In this document: positions 43,242-56,406 of the stretch, one piece after another
Position numbering within the stretch: position 1 is the first letter of the stretch
How the letters are laid out: the number at the start of each line of letters is the position of its first letter
From: Lunularia cruciata
Taxonomy: Eukaryota > Streptophyta > Marchantiopsida > Lunulariales > Lunulariaceae
Direction: 5' to 3'
NCBI GenBank assembly: GCA_948567375.1
Contig: OX419759.1
Span: 8,400,744 to 8,464,743, forward strand
Length of the DNA stretch: 64,000 nucleotides
The notes under the pieces: model-generated
Database searches by the model: none
Told to the model about the DNA's origin: nothing
Seen by the model: the letters and a program-made list of their open reading frames with translations, nothing else
Position numbers and translations under genes: made by a program

Positions 43242-44948
43242 ATGGGAGCCAAGAAGGAATTTCGCTGGGGAGATGCAGCGGATGAGGATGAGGGGATCGA
43301 GGGGGTATTACCGCCTATGCAGGTAGTCGGACCTGATGAGAGAGGGGTGAAGGTTATTACAGAGTGGAGGAAGAGAGAGGACGGGGCGAAAGTGAAGGTT
43401 ACGACTACTGTGAAGGTGAAGAAGCAGGTGAAGAAATTGAACCCCGCTGTTATTCGAAGGCGCAGTTTGAAGAAGTTTGGGGACGCCGTGGGACAAAATA
43501 GTTCGGAGAACCTGACTGTTGTTTCTACTGAGGAAATCTTTCTCGAGAGGGTCAGACCCGTCGGACAACAGGGCAAGCAGGAGGAGAAGGGAGCAGATAT
43601 TGCGTCTCTAGGAAACGCTTCTCTGATTGTATGTCGAACTTGTGGCAAGAAAGGAGATCACTGGACCTCGAAATGTCCTTTCAAGGAACTGGCAGCTACT
43701 CGAGGATTCAGCCTCACTGGAGAGAAGCCTCCAGGCGACGACGATATGGGAACGGGTGTGTCAACAGGCCCTGGCGGCAAAGCCTCATATGTACCACCAA
43801 GCATGCGAGGAGGAACGAAAGATGGTGGCGAGAGTATGCGGAAAGGAAGAGACGACAATTCCATCAGGGTCACCAATCTATCCGAAGACACCAGGGAGCA
43901 AGATTTGCAAGAACTTTTCAGGCCGTTTGGTGCAATTTCTCGAATTTACGTTGCGTTTGATCGTGAAACCGGTTTGAGTCGAGGATTCGCCTTCATTAAC
44001 TTTGTCAACAGGTACAAACATCTGAAAGACTCCCTGATTAGCCATTTAACTGCTGTGTCTTAAGTCTTGAGGAGGTTCTCCTCCAATTATCTAGTGTTCT
44101 CCAGTCGTGGTCGTTGGTGAACCACGTTTGGTTCCTAACACGGTTCTTATAGTTTGGATCGAGTCAGAAATCTGTAGGTACTGCCTGGGAGGTCCTAATT
44201 TACAGGTAGATAGTGAGTCAATCCTTTCACGTTAGTCGTTCTTACTTAGCAAGGTCCGGAAGACCATCTAGTCTGTTTCACCTAGTTTGAGTGCCGTGTC
44301 TTCTTTCCCGTCAAATCTCATACTTCTACGACTATTGTTTCTGTTTTTATTTATCTTTAATCCTACTTATTTTTGTACTACATCAAACGATTTTAATCGT
44401 TTAATGTATGCTTTTTTCGTCTTATCAAGAATTTTCCTCCCGTCGCTCCGCTTTTGGTGGTCAATCACGTTGTGGACTTTGGGGCCGTCTTTCTTGTCTT
44501 TGGTTATGCTCCAGAACTGCCTTTTATTTCTGTGTTGTACTTGGGCATCTAGGACTTTTGTTTCTCAAAGGAAGCCCCGCAGTTTGTCCGTTAGCTCTAA
44601 TTAACTTTCACGAATTCAAATGCTAAATGTCATCACTTTGTCACAGCGAAGCTCCGCAGCAGGCCCAGTTCGGCATCAGACTCCATAAATTGATTTTCCC
44701 TTCCGCTCTTGATCAGAATGTCTGCTGGTTTAATACATTCTACGCGAGGTTTGATCATCAAACTTCCATCTCTCGTTGGGCATATTAGGTGAGTGGTATG
44801 TTTTGAGAACTAGGAGATTCTAACCAAGTGGTAATGTTCCTTGAGCAGAGAGGATGCCGTCCGTGCCATCAACAAGCTGGATGGATATGGATACGATAAC
44901 CTCATATTGCGAGTGGAGTGGGCCACTCCTCGGACAGACAGAGCATAG
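43242..44948 (+). CDS. TIF3G1: Eukaryotic translation initiation factor 3 subunit G (two exons)
   Basis: eIF3g is an RNA-binding subunit of the eIF3 complex, which acts on the 40S ribosome in the cytoplasm during scanning. Exon 1 is 43242-44011, the intron 44012-44848 (GTACAA...GAGCAG), exon 2 44849-44948. The splice completes Arg257 and gives a 289-residue protein, close to the usual plant length. The N-terminal domain begins MGAKKEFRWGD, which resembles the eIF3i-binding region. A C-x2-C-x5-H-x4-C knuckle lies at 131-145 (CRTCGKKGDHWTSKC). The C-terminal RRM (about 208-285) has RNP2 IRVTNL and RNP1 RGFAFINF in exon 1; exon 2 supplies the last helix and strand (EDAVRAINKLDGYGYDNLILRVEWA). 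No stop or shift interrupts it. The start is the first ATG of this frame and follows an A-rich stretch. Confidence 0.93.
44012..44848 (+). other. eIF3g intron
   Basis: 837 bp with GT-AG ends and a T-rich body (44290-44600). Its last ~155 bp is the upstream part of a tandemly duplicated unit that also includes exon 2. Short frames inside it are not coding. Confidence 0.85.
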
Positions 44949-45014
44949 GGTTCTTTTTTATTACAGGATGTACAATACAAGGTGCGAAGTATATCTGTGC
45001 ACTAATTTCAGAAG

Positions 45015-45346
45015 TACATATGAATTTCCCTTCCGCTCTTCATATGAATCTGTGTTGGTTTAGTACATGCTACGCGAGGTTTTCTATAACGAAACTTCGT
45101 TTTCTTGTAGGGCATGTTAGGTGAGTGGCATGTTTTGAGAACTAGGAAATCTAAACAAGTGGATAATATACTTTGACCAGAGAGGATGCCGTCCGTGCGT
45201 GCCATCAGCAAGCTGGATGGATATGAATACGACAACCTTATATTGCGAGTGGAGTGGACCACTCGAACAGACTGAGCATAGGGCTCTATACAGGGTGTAT
45301 AATACAAGATGCAAAATATATCTGTGCAGTAATTTCTGCCTATTGG
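45015..45346 (+). pseudogene. Tandem copy of eIF3g intron end and last exon
   Basis: This unit repeats 44683-45014 at an offset of about 332 bp. The intron tail, including ttgaccag acceptor, and the exon (from 45181) are recognisable. Inside the exon a 4-bp duplication (cgtgcgtg) shifts the frame, so splicing here would give EDAVRACHQQAGWI and a stop, losing the end of the RRM. A later 3-bp loss and Gly-to-Glu change add to decay. It may lie in the 3' UTR or act as an alternative terminal exon. Confidence 0.8.
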
Positions 45347-48300
45347 CACTCGCTGTGAACTTTCTTATTTAATCGGGAAGAAGTCAGTGGGTTCAAAGAA
45401 CATATTTGCCGGGGAAAGGTGACGAGATTAGGAGCTGTTCATATGGACACAAAGGCTTCATATTGTGTAGTGGTTTAGGAAGATGTTACGAGGAAGCATG
45501 TCAGAATGTGGCCATATATGTAGATACTGCTGCCTGTTGTGGCTGGTGGCAGTTGTATTTGTTAAGGAAGATTGGAGCAATACTTGATTCTACCAGTAGT
45601 TTATGAAATTAAAGGTTTATAATGTAATTATGTACGGTTTCTACCCCTCCGCTTCCTTGGTGACGACTATGGATGATGTGTGGTGGCTGTCGGAATGAAG
45701 AAAATGGATGTAGGACTGAGAGTTATGTCAGGTTTGGATGACCGGGGCTCATGGCTTGCCGAATTGTAGGATCGGTTTTAATCGGTGGTTCAGCAATACT
45801 TTCAACAACCTCGTGTGCAGAATATTTTGAGAATATTTTCATATTCTAAGAAGCTTGCATTGCGCCGCACGCTATAGGTGTTGGATACTAACTTACTATC
45901 GTAAGTTATTTTTACGATATTTTGGTTGTACTTAGAGACTAATCTACTGGCTTCGGAAGATAAAAAGCTCCAACATAGCCTCTTCATTTGTCTTTGTCCT
46001 CTCATTATTTAAGCTCCTGATTTCTGCATTCTATGTAATTGAAACCAGTTTTGGTATGCGGATGTGCTTAGATCTTCCTCGTTTTAAGTCCTGCATCTCC
46101 AGAAGGTATTTTCTTGGAAATCAGGTAGGACTCACCAACACAACGCTATTTTCGTCACTTGGATGGCTGACAACAGCAGCCTGTGTTAAGAAGGCAGTCC
46201 ATTGATGGCCTGTTCTCCCTTATTCTGCTTTACAGCCTGTATCTTAGTCCAGTGCGCGGCTCAAGTCTAGTAAGACCAATCTCCCTACTGCTTCATCCCA
46301 TGTGAGTTTTCATCTAATGCGGATAGTCTCATCTGGTCAATACTTCGTTCTGCATGTAAAGGTTGCGTTCCGGAAACAGAAACATGCCCCAGGATTTTGG
46401 CCGTCTTCTTATAATTTTCCGTGAAGGGTGGTGGGATGCAACAAATGTCACTAATGCGTCGGTCATCTCAATTTCCAGTCTAATCACCTTAGTTCCCATA
46501 TGTGGGGTTGACATACTGGACCTGAATTAAATTGCAGGATACAGACTGTCAATTGTGTGAAGAGTACGGGTGTTTCAGACGGTGGGCCTGTAGACTCGAT
46601 CCCTCATGTACGCCTACGAGATGTGCCATGCACTGTATCCGTTGTCAATGGTGTTAGTTCTACGCAGAATACAAGGTAATAGTTTCTATCCTTTTCTGCG
46701 CTGCGACAGAAGAGGTGAACATGCAATCGTTCGGTACTGTGTACAAAAATGAAATTAGCTTGTACTTTACTATCTTCTTCATTGTACTGCCGTCATTGTA
46801 TCTTCCACTATGATCTTCCTAACAATTTGACGGGATACTGCAAAGCAATCAATACGGTAGAAAATGCGGCGAATAGTGAGTTCGCTATATAGTGAATCTT
46901 AGGCCAGAAAGCCGAGCCTTCCTAAGTATAGCAAGAGATATTGTGCGGAATCAAAAGAATTTGCTTGTTTGCTCGTGGGTGACTCTTTCTTACAATTAAC
47001 GTGGTCGGGACTGTTCGTGGTGTTTTCTTCCGTCCTAGGCTATCCATTTCTTTCCTCTGAAGAAATTCAATTGCTGCTTAACAGCTGGTCACCACGGTGA
47101 ATTCACGGGCATGACGTCGTGATGCAACCTCTCCAAGCTCAAGATGGCGGCCTACTCATTAAAGGGAACGCCGTCGCGGTCCTTCGGGTGCACTCTTCCC
47201 TCGGTCGGTCTTTAGGGTGCCCTCAGCAGCCATTCTTCTTCTCCGCTGGTGTTTGATAGGTAATGAGTCTACATCAATCGTTCTTGGCAGTACAGCTAAC
47301 AGATCAAGAAAAGAAAGTGTGAGTCTTCAAGCGGCATATGAATGGTCTCATCTACCCTTCTCGTTATATCTTACTGCAGCAGCTCTGAGCCATCATTTCG
47401 AATGATTATTGCTCTCTCCGGTTCATAGGAATATTAATCCATGCTGAATATCTTTGTCTGTGACTGATCTCGACTTTGTTTTGGTAAACCTTTCGATCCC
47501 CTCAAGGAAAACATCGAGCATTCTACACCTTTTCTCGTAGTCTCATCAACCTGTAAACCTGTTTACCATCTCATTGAAACCACTGCGAATTATGAAACAT
47601 GTTGCAATTGATGTTCACAAGCGTAAAGCTTGCATCGTCCTGTGCACGTTTTGCTGACTTCTGGTGCGCGGTCCAGTATCTATGTCCAAGCACGGATCTT
47701 CAGTGCTTGAGTTTCATGGACGGAGATGCAACGCATGTGCGGCCTGACTGGTGCTCTCTTTAGGTTACTTCGCCAGTTAGGGATGATTACGCCACCCGGA
47801 AGTGCATGGCTTGAGGAGCAAAACTAAATAGAGTGGCATGTAAGAGTAGCAAAACGTACGGGGCGTAACGATGTAACGAATGCACCTGTTCGGACAAGAG
47901 TTTGTGTCCTTTATATTCAGGGAATCGATACCTCCACATCCATTCACTATATTTCCACAACTCCCGCTAATAGTTCTGAGTTTCCTGCCAAACTGGAGAG
48001 TTCTAAATTAGGTGACGATTCCACATCCTTCCCGAATTTGGCTGTGGATTCCCAAGTGTCCCATGGAAGAAGGCGTCTAGCTCGAAGCAGGTGTAGGAGC
48101 TCAAGCAGTCGCTGGAGCTCGTTTACTTGGTAAATCACGATTTCCCTCACCCTGTGATACATACATGCTCTTAGGAAGATTCTACTGTTTTAGTATGAGT
48201 ACCTATAGGGTTCGCCTCTCAGTTCGCCCCTTTTAGCATCTTCAAGCATTTTCAGGTTTGTCGGGAGTTTGCGAGTTTAAAGCACAATTCAGCACCCGTT

Positions 48301-49600
48301 ATTCTTGATCTGTTGAGGTGGGCTGGCAAGAAGGTGAAATACTGGCCTGACAAGTCGTACTGATTTGCAGATAAAGTTTTACATCTGATTACACCAGCTT
48401 AATTTGTTGTAGTGTTCCATGGAGACCTAGATTTAAGCTCGTTCTGGATTCACAATGGCCTTTAAGCTAGGCAGTCATTTTCACGAATTGGACCCAAACA
48501 GAACCTGTAACTGGGGTTCCAAGCAACACACAGTATATAAGGGTTGGCGAATTTTAAGAATGTTAATCAGCGTTGTTTATGGAGAACTAAAAAAGCAGAA
48601 CAAGTCGAGAGATATCACCAATCAGATTAGCTCTGGCACTGGCTGTTGTTTGCCCAGATTGTTGAGCCATTTTTCCTGTTCATGACCATCCAGCACTCGA
48701 TCACCTACATCGGACTGGGACAAACTAAATGATCTGAGATACTGAATCAAACTGAATGATTTGATTTGTTTATGAGATAGTCTCCACTGCCTCGTTAGCC
48801 ACAGTTCTTGTATCTGTTGAGACCTATTTGACGGCACATTATTTTCAGAATTTGGGAGGGATCTTGAAATCAAGAAAAAAGTAGTTGAACTTTCTCATAA
48901 TTTAGAAGTCTCTGGTGGGAGACTCATTCTCACTAGCGGGAGGTGTGGAAATATAGGAAATGGGTTAGGAGATATCAGTTATCTATATTTAAACCAAACT
49001 CATCAAACTGTCGACAGCGAATTCTATCTCGGTAGAAGGGACCACAACGATGAGTCATGCTACCACCTTCTGTCTGGTTCCAACAAATTGCAAATCTCAG
49101 AGCCCGTGAAACTGTAAACAAAGATCATGTTCTTAGTCTACTTGGCGCAAGTTAAATCTAGAGTTGTCGTTCTCTTGTGGATCAGAATGGAAATCAAACT
49201 ACTTCTCGAGGACACAAACGACCAATAATATAAGCATTTATCTTGACCACATGAAACTATGTTGCATTTTCAGTGTCAAGGAAGACTCCTTGAAGAAGTG
49301 AAGACTTGTAAGAAAGAAAGTTAAATTTTATCTATGTTTACATAGATTCCATAAGACAGACAGTCCTTGATTGCAATGGCACCTTTGGGTTCTACTCGAC
49401 TTCCTTAAAGAACAGGGCATGACTTGTAATAGATATAGACATTCATTAACGAGATTCACTCATTCTGTAGTAGAATTCTTAGCACTTAGGTATGTTTAAA
49501 GGAGGGCTGTATTTTGAGAGAGGATTAGCCTTGTAGTAACTTCACCCAAGAGTTCACCCCAAACTAAAAGATTCGAGTATTGGGTGAATGAAGAACGAAG
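45347..49600. other. Balanced-GC region, no gene identified
   Basis: The start is probably eIF3g 3' UTR or flank; a plausible polyadenylation area is the AATGTAA-type sequence near 45622. The remainder has gene-like base composition but no conserved protein was found on either strand. A small frame from the ATG at 47143 (MAAYSLKGTPSRSF...) runs 23 codons. Unspliced or non-coding transcripts, or short exons, cannot be excluded. Confidence 0.45.
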
Positions 49601-52600
49601 TAGTGCTTGGACGACAAATTGCTATGCCTTTCTTTAGTCTTTATTGTTGAAAGTAAAAGGTAACCAAATCAGGTACCTTAAAATTTTCAACCTATTATTC
49701 AATCTATAAATTTATCGTTATTATTGTAATTACTTTCACAAACTCTATGTATATATGCTCTCATTTTCCAATATATTTTAATTGTTGAGTTAGAGGTGTA
49801 TAAAGAACCAAGATCGACACGTATATGATAACAAGAAGGATGACATAAGTTAATTAAGATTTGCTTGTCCAAGAACTATCCTTATATTCATTCCGAGATA
49901 CAAGCATTTGATTTTTCTTTTATATATATACTTTATAAATTATGATCTTAAGTTACATCTTTTCTTATCCCCTTATAATCAAGTTTACAAGTTTATAGGT
50001 GCATTATGAAAAATTATGTCTCAAGTTCATTCTTCTTAGATAGACGTATGTGTATTATTCGCAGGATTGATTCATTTTATTTTAGTTTATTCTTAGATCA
50101 ACTTCGGTCTATCATTTGTTTCAAATTGGCCTGTCCTTACAGGTATCAAAACTTAGAAAATACATGCAAAGATTCCGACAGTTCCATACGAATATTAAAA
50201 TAGTAAAATCGGAGAATGATAAATAAGTTGGTCAATTATAACTGAAAAAATACACATAAAGTACTTGGTGTTGTCAAATTCAAAAATTAAATTGCTTTGT
50301 TTGAGTAGCCTACGGCTCTAAATAGAAATTATGAGAAATTTGCTGATAATATAAAGACTTACCAGGGAATATATATGTAGGATAACAAGAATTAGAGCTC
50401 TCTAGATATCAAAATAAAAGTCAATGATTGTCTATCCCGAATCTTATTCTAAATAGTAGATGACAATTTTAAAACTAGACTACAATGGAAAGTGTAACTT
50501 TTGCCACTTCAGCCAAAAAACAAATGATACTATAATTTTGTGGAGTGGCTTTTTCTATATAAGATAAAACAATTACATATTCAAAATTACAAAAGGTACA
50601 TTATTTGGATTAAAGCCCACAAGGGAACATTAGAAAATAAAATTAAAATTCTGGAAATATACCAAGCATAAGAAAAAAAAACTCAACGGATTTTTAGTTT
50701 ATGCAATTAATGAATTACTTGAGGTTACCAATATGCACATATAATTATGCATCCCTAAAAGAAAAGACATATAGGAATATAATATATTACTTTTGATCCT
50801 AAGGGAAAGCAAGGAATTTTATGAAATAGGACTACAATTCAGTCAAGCATTAGAATGAGTTAAAGGATATTTTGTACAAAATAATGCACAGCAAGCAATA
50901 AGAGGAAATCAGAGGTGTAAGTTGTCAAAGAATTTGTAAATAAACAATAAGTTCCTTTATAAAACGGTGAACCATACCAAAATCACATTGTTATTTTTAT
51001 ACATAGTATAATATGAACTATATAATATGAGTTTGAATGACAAGAAGAAAGCAACCTTACACATCATTATTACAAAATAATGCATTAAAATATTATATGT
51101 ATGTAAGAAAATCAAGGAGAGATTAATAAATAAGGCAAAATCAAGAAAGTGCTTTCAAACATCAAGTATCATTGAGATTGTTGACAACAACCTTACAGTT
51201 ACAAAAAGAGATATAACCTTACCCATGAGAATAAATAATTACATATTGATTAAATGAAATAGTGGCATTTTCAAGCCTTATAATAGATCAATTATAATGA
51301 TCCATATATTTAGAATATAATAATAACCTTTGCAAAGAATATGCATTTCTAACTTCTACAGAAATCTAATTATTGCTTGTAAAAGGCATAGACACTCTCT
51401 GCGCTATGAAATTCTAGGCAAAAGTTGAACCTCAAAGGTAGAAGTGAGTACATTTAGAAAGAAAATCTAATTGTTGCAAGCAACAAAGATCATGTAACAT
51501 CTTGAATTATAAAGATAACCACCAAGAAAGGAGGAGCTTTCAATTTCAGATGCCAGAAAATTGTAGTTAAAGGAAGTAAATATAGTTACTATGATAAAGC
51601 AAGAATGGTATGGTGAAATTTAAGAATACTTGACTCATATATAAATTCTAGACTTGTAAGAATAGTAGAGGAAATAAAATTGTAGGAATAGTAGAGGAAA
51701 CTCGATTGCCTCAAAGTTCTTTCTTCAGAACTTCAAAATACATGCTTGAGATTTTTAAGTATGAGCTTTGTATGACTTATAGAAGAAAGTAAGAGTAGAA
51801 AATTTCAAGAGTACATAAATGAAATTTAAGTTCTAACCTTATAAGTATAGTACATGAATTAAGGCCTTGGTGTACCTTGATGGTACATCTATGGGATATA
51901 AGATATGTCATATTTTTTAATTATAAAATTGCAAGTTAAGAACAAGGAACAAACCATACCTTATATTTTGTCCAAGTTGACAACAAAAGTTGGATAAAGT
52001 AGTAATGTTGTGAAGTTTAAATCTAAGAAGAATCACATTAATAAGCTAATACTATCCAACCTTAAAGAAAGGAAAAAAAAAGCAAGCAAGAGTACAATAA
52101 ATTTAAAAATAAAAGAGAATCACAAAACAAGAATATATTAAAACAAATTATCATTAAAGGTAAATAGTTCAACAAAATGCTTACACTTACATACCAATCC
52201 GAACTAAAGGTGCATATAATCAACACAACTTAACTACAACATTTCATACTTCTTGTACATAAGTGCACAAAGTGTACTTGTTTTTTCAAACAGCTATTTT
52301 AACCTATATTCCAAATAGGATAATTCTATAACATTTTCTTTATCTTGTGTTGTTGAGGAAGTAATCCCAAGGTTTGGCTTAAGATAAAATTTGCATTATA
52401 GCTTCACTTTAGATGTTCTAAAATTCAATTGTTAACTTCATATATAAGTTTAAACAAATATCTAATTCATCTCAATCTTATCATTCCAAATTTATTGTAA
52501 TATCTTGAAATTGGTCTAATTTTTGATAATCAAAATTCTAATTTGAAACTCTAAACAAGGTAGCATTCTTGGTTCTTGCAAAAATTTTGCTAGAGTCTTG

Positions 52601-52950
52601 GCTCAAAGTTTCAATTAAGTATCAAAAACTCTACACCTAGTTGTCATTTATTCAGTCATAAATTCAAATGGGAAAATTATAATCAATTGTAGTTGTAGAT
52701 GGGAGAATTTTATTGATGCTTATATGAATATTTGATTGAATTTTAATATCTTAGATCTCACTTTCTATAAGCCATAATTCAACCAACTTTACAAGAAATT
52801 TAGTTACACTTTTCTAAATATTAAATTCACTATATATGGATCTAGTTCCAAGTTGGAGTATCATGTGAGCTTTGCAAACTCATGTATACTTGATTTAAGA
52901 TCATTAATTGTCTATTGTGGACTTCACACCAAAATACAAAGGTACAAGAC
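49601..52950. other. Long AT-rich region, no gene identified
   Basis: 3.3 kb of strongly AT-rich DNA with no long frame, tandem array or recognised element. The composition change at about 49640 is sharp compared with the island to its left. Confidence 0.55.
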
Positions 52951-53697
52951 TGTAATACTTCAAGGATAGGAGACCTGAAGCTAAACACACCATGAGAAAC
53001 CCACACTTTCACACTCAAACTATGATGCCCCAAAGGAGCACCTTCTCTTTATTATATAGACAAAGAGGATCTCCTCCAAGGAAGCTCCACCATAGGATTA
53101 GGCACACAGATAGGTAACATGATAGCAAGCTCCACCCTTGGATTACTTACTTGGATGGGTGACATGTCGATCCTGGTCCTATCCGGTTGGTCAAACAAGC
53201 TTTGACCAGAGGGAATCTTTTAGGAAATCTTCCTGTAGGAATCTCAAAATCACGTAGGTGAGTTACCGTTGGAAAGCTCTTGACGAGACAAACCAAGGGG
53301 AAGAGAAGGCTAGCATATCCTCTGTTGGGGGGCATCTGCACATTTTCAAGGCCTAATTCATTTGTTTAGACCTCCAAAATTGCCTTCAAAGATTTCATGC
53401 ATATTTTGGTTCCTAATCTATTAGTAGAAGTCCCCTTTTGGTGATACATCTTTCTGATCTGTTTAGTCCATTATGTGTAACATCCTTCCAGATGTTACCA
53501 AACCAATTCTCACCTTTAAATCATATGTCTAGCTATTGGTTTTAAGGTTTTTAAATCTATTTCAGTTTCTGCCCTATTAGTAAAAGTATCCTTTTGGTGA
53601 TACTTCTATCTGATCTATTTTTACCATCATGTATAACATCATTCCATACCAAACTGAATTTCACATCTAGATCATATGGCTAGCTCTTGGTATTACA
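52951..53697 (-). repeat. Family-2 solo LTR
   Basis: 747 bp from tgtaatacttc to ggtattaca with a perfect target duplication aagac (52946-52950, 53698-53702). It is closely related to the copy at 37281-38025. A minus-strand TATA-like box ctatataataaag lies near 53048. Confidence 0.92.
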
Positions 53698-56360
53698 AAG
53701 ACTAAGCTACAAACAACATTGCTAAATTTCATAGGTTACTTCAAACCAAAACTTGAAATTTGGTCAAAACTCTTGACTTGATCATAATCTTTACTCTAAC
53801 ACTTGCATTTCAAGCCTTCTAGCTTGAATTGATCCCATTAAATTTGGGAGTGACTCAATTAAAGAATTTTGTTGGATCCAATATGACTAAATTCTTGTCT
53901 ATTCTTAACCTTGTTGATAGATCATCATCAAAAAAATTTGTAGAATGCTTGGAATTCTCCAAATTTCTTTTATTTGGGTACATATTAGACCTCTTTGCTT
54001 CCACTGATTAAATTGTAAAGATCATGTCTCATTAAATCTCAAGTTTTTGTCCCTTTCTTGTAGCTTGTCAACTCCTCTTTCCAAAGTTGGTCTTTACTCT
54101 TCAAATGCTTTTCTTTAACTCTTCCAAACATCTCAAACCATCAACTCAACTTGGTGGGATTCAAATTCTTGCACTATGAGCTCTTTGTCACTTTTCTGTT
54201 TTACACATGGACTTCTAAACTACTCATACTTGTATATAAGTAAATAACAAGATTTGCTTTATGCATAACCAACGCCATGAACTTGAAACCAAAATGAACT
54301 ACCGTCCAAACTCAGAAGTGATCACAATCTATAAACTAAAATTTAATATTAAAAAGATTTAGAAGAGGTAAATTAAGAGGATATCTTTTAATCAAGTGGC
54401 AAGCTTGGTAGTATGCTCTAACTTCTATTCTCCACTATCACTCAAGATTCACAAGATTAAAAAACACTCTTCATTATTGAACATCTATCACCTATCTATG
54501 TCAATGAATTAGATGAAGTACAAATCATAATCTACATAACCAATTACTTAACTATATAAAATTCTTCATACAAAATTGATTGCATGATATATTATAATAC
54601 TATATAGATAAATAATTATAGAAACAAACAAACCATAACCCGACACCATACACTACTTATACAAAATCTATACAAAAATCGAAGAGTTCTCTATGGATTC
54701 CCTTCAAACATTGAAACCTCTACTGTTTACAAACTGAGTTGATCCAAACTTACAAATTCTTTGTGGGCGACGAGGTCGGTCTCTCGTTCAATCTTTGGCC
54801 ATCGATAGTAATCCGAATATGGTTGAATAAGAAAAATTCACCCAAGTTTGTGCCGGTTCGGTGGAAACTCATGTGCTTACATTTCTCGCAACCGAATAAG
54901 AAATCAAAAATTGGCTGGCGCCTAATAAAATTCAGATATATTTTTGTTGTACTACCCCATGATTTTCACTCCATGATCGTACATTGAATGACGCACTCTC
55001 GACTGAAGCTGCGAGTTCATGAGTGTAATATACGACCTACCTTAGACGGATAGGCAGAGCAGAAAGTAACGTCACCTAGTTAGCCAGAATTGATCCTTGA
55101 ATTTGCTGTGCTTCAGATAATAGAAATTAAAACATCATACACCATTTTTTGCTTCGTTCGTGATTCTACGCGAACTGTCATTCGTAATATAAACCGTCAC
55201 GACTAAGCCCTTAGCGAGTTGACTTTCATTTATAGCATTGTCCAGGCCTTATTGCTCTCTCTTGTTAATTCCGGACGTTGAGACCAGGAAGATCACGAGA
55301 AAACATCGACTAAAGGTGAATGTTGAATGGTGATGTTGATCATTTTATCGATTTATAACTTTGCGCATAAAATAGTGACTCTTTCGGTCTTTCGCGCAAG
55401 AAGATGAATAACTTTTCACCTATAGCGCATTTGCTGCAAACTCGAAAAAACATCGGAATGATGGCATGAATACGGTACGTGAGATTTCATAACACTATCA
55501 TGCAAAATTTCACGAGTTTGTGATCGAGAGGGTATAAACTCGGGATGTACTTAGTTACAGCTGCCCTGTCAGAATAAGAACGATAAATAGGCTGAGATAG
55601 GGGCTACCCAGGGGAAACGGATACCGTATTCACTAAGCAGGCGACCCGACACATGAGGTGGTGATGGTATTTGATTTAGGCAGCAACTTCTTGTTGTTCG
55701 CAAGAACCATCATTAAACTTGCAGCTAAGAAGACGTCTTCTGCTTGCCTGGGCCAGTTTGACCAGGGCAGAATGGCTCTACGCTGATGTCCAGTTCTCCA
55801 ACGTAGACTTATTTGATTCTATTGCAAGGAACTTTGGAGTGGTCACTCCAATTGGACGTTACGAGTGAGATTTGGAATAGCCTGCCTTGTTCTCACAGAA
55901 TGGGCCAGCCCTAGCACGAGGAAATAGTCTTAGAATAGCAGAGATTTCAAGGCCTCGTCACATATTGTCATCTGCATTAACACTCTCGTCAACCGTAGCC
56001 AATACATTGATGCAAAGAGAATTTCCGCAACTTGTAACTTCCTGGATTGTGCATTGGATTAGGCCTGCCTCGCCGAGATAGTACTAATCCAGTTTTAGTC
56101 TCACAAGAATCCACTTTGCGTGTATCCGGAGCAGCACTCGCCTACGCATGGAGCATGACAAATATACAGTACTTGGCTACGAACAACTTTTTGACCTCCA
56201 TCGCCTTAGGAACAGAGACCGCAACGAGCAAGAAGACAAAATCTCGTGCTCTTACGTACCGCCGTACCCGTAATCCAAAGCACTCGAGACCTTTTCACCT
56301 GAATATCACCGTACGGAGTCCTAGATCTTTTGAACCGATTTGAACCCTTGTAGACATGTT
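53698..56360. other. Intergenic sequence, no gene identified
   Basis: AT-rich up to about 54750, then more balanced. Plus frames at 54739-54987, 55887-56081 and 56047-56343 show no recognisable motif. The last two overlap in different frames, and neither is supported. Confidence 0.45.
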
Positions 56361-56406
56361 CATGTAGTTCGCTATTGTTAGGACCCTAATAATAGCGAAC
56401 TACATG
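56361..56406. repeat. 46-bp hairpin palindrome
   Basis: Arms 56361-56381 and 56386-56406 are 21 bp each with one G-T pairing and a 4-nt spacer (gacc). The outer 16 bp (catgtagttcgctatt) pair perfectly. No similar repeat was seen elsewhere in the window. Confidence 0.9.

Noticed and set aside
43196..43648. 150-codon minus frame opposite eIF3g exon 1
   Set aside because: Antisense shadow of a well-supported conserved exon.
44287..44604. 105-codon frame inside the eIF3g intron
   Set aside because: It lies wholly within a GT-AG intron and is T-rich; phenylalanine and leucine dominate as a result.
47143..47214. Short ATG frame MAAYSLKGTPSRSF as a gene
   Set aside because: Only 23 codons, no clear splice continuation in frame and no homology recognised.
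55887..56343. Two overlapping plus frames of 64 and 98 codons as genes
   Set aside because: They overlap in different frames, lack known motifs and have composition expected by chance in balanced-GC DNA.
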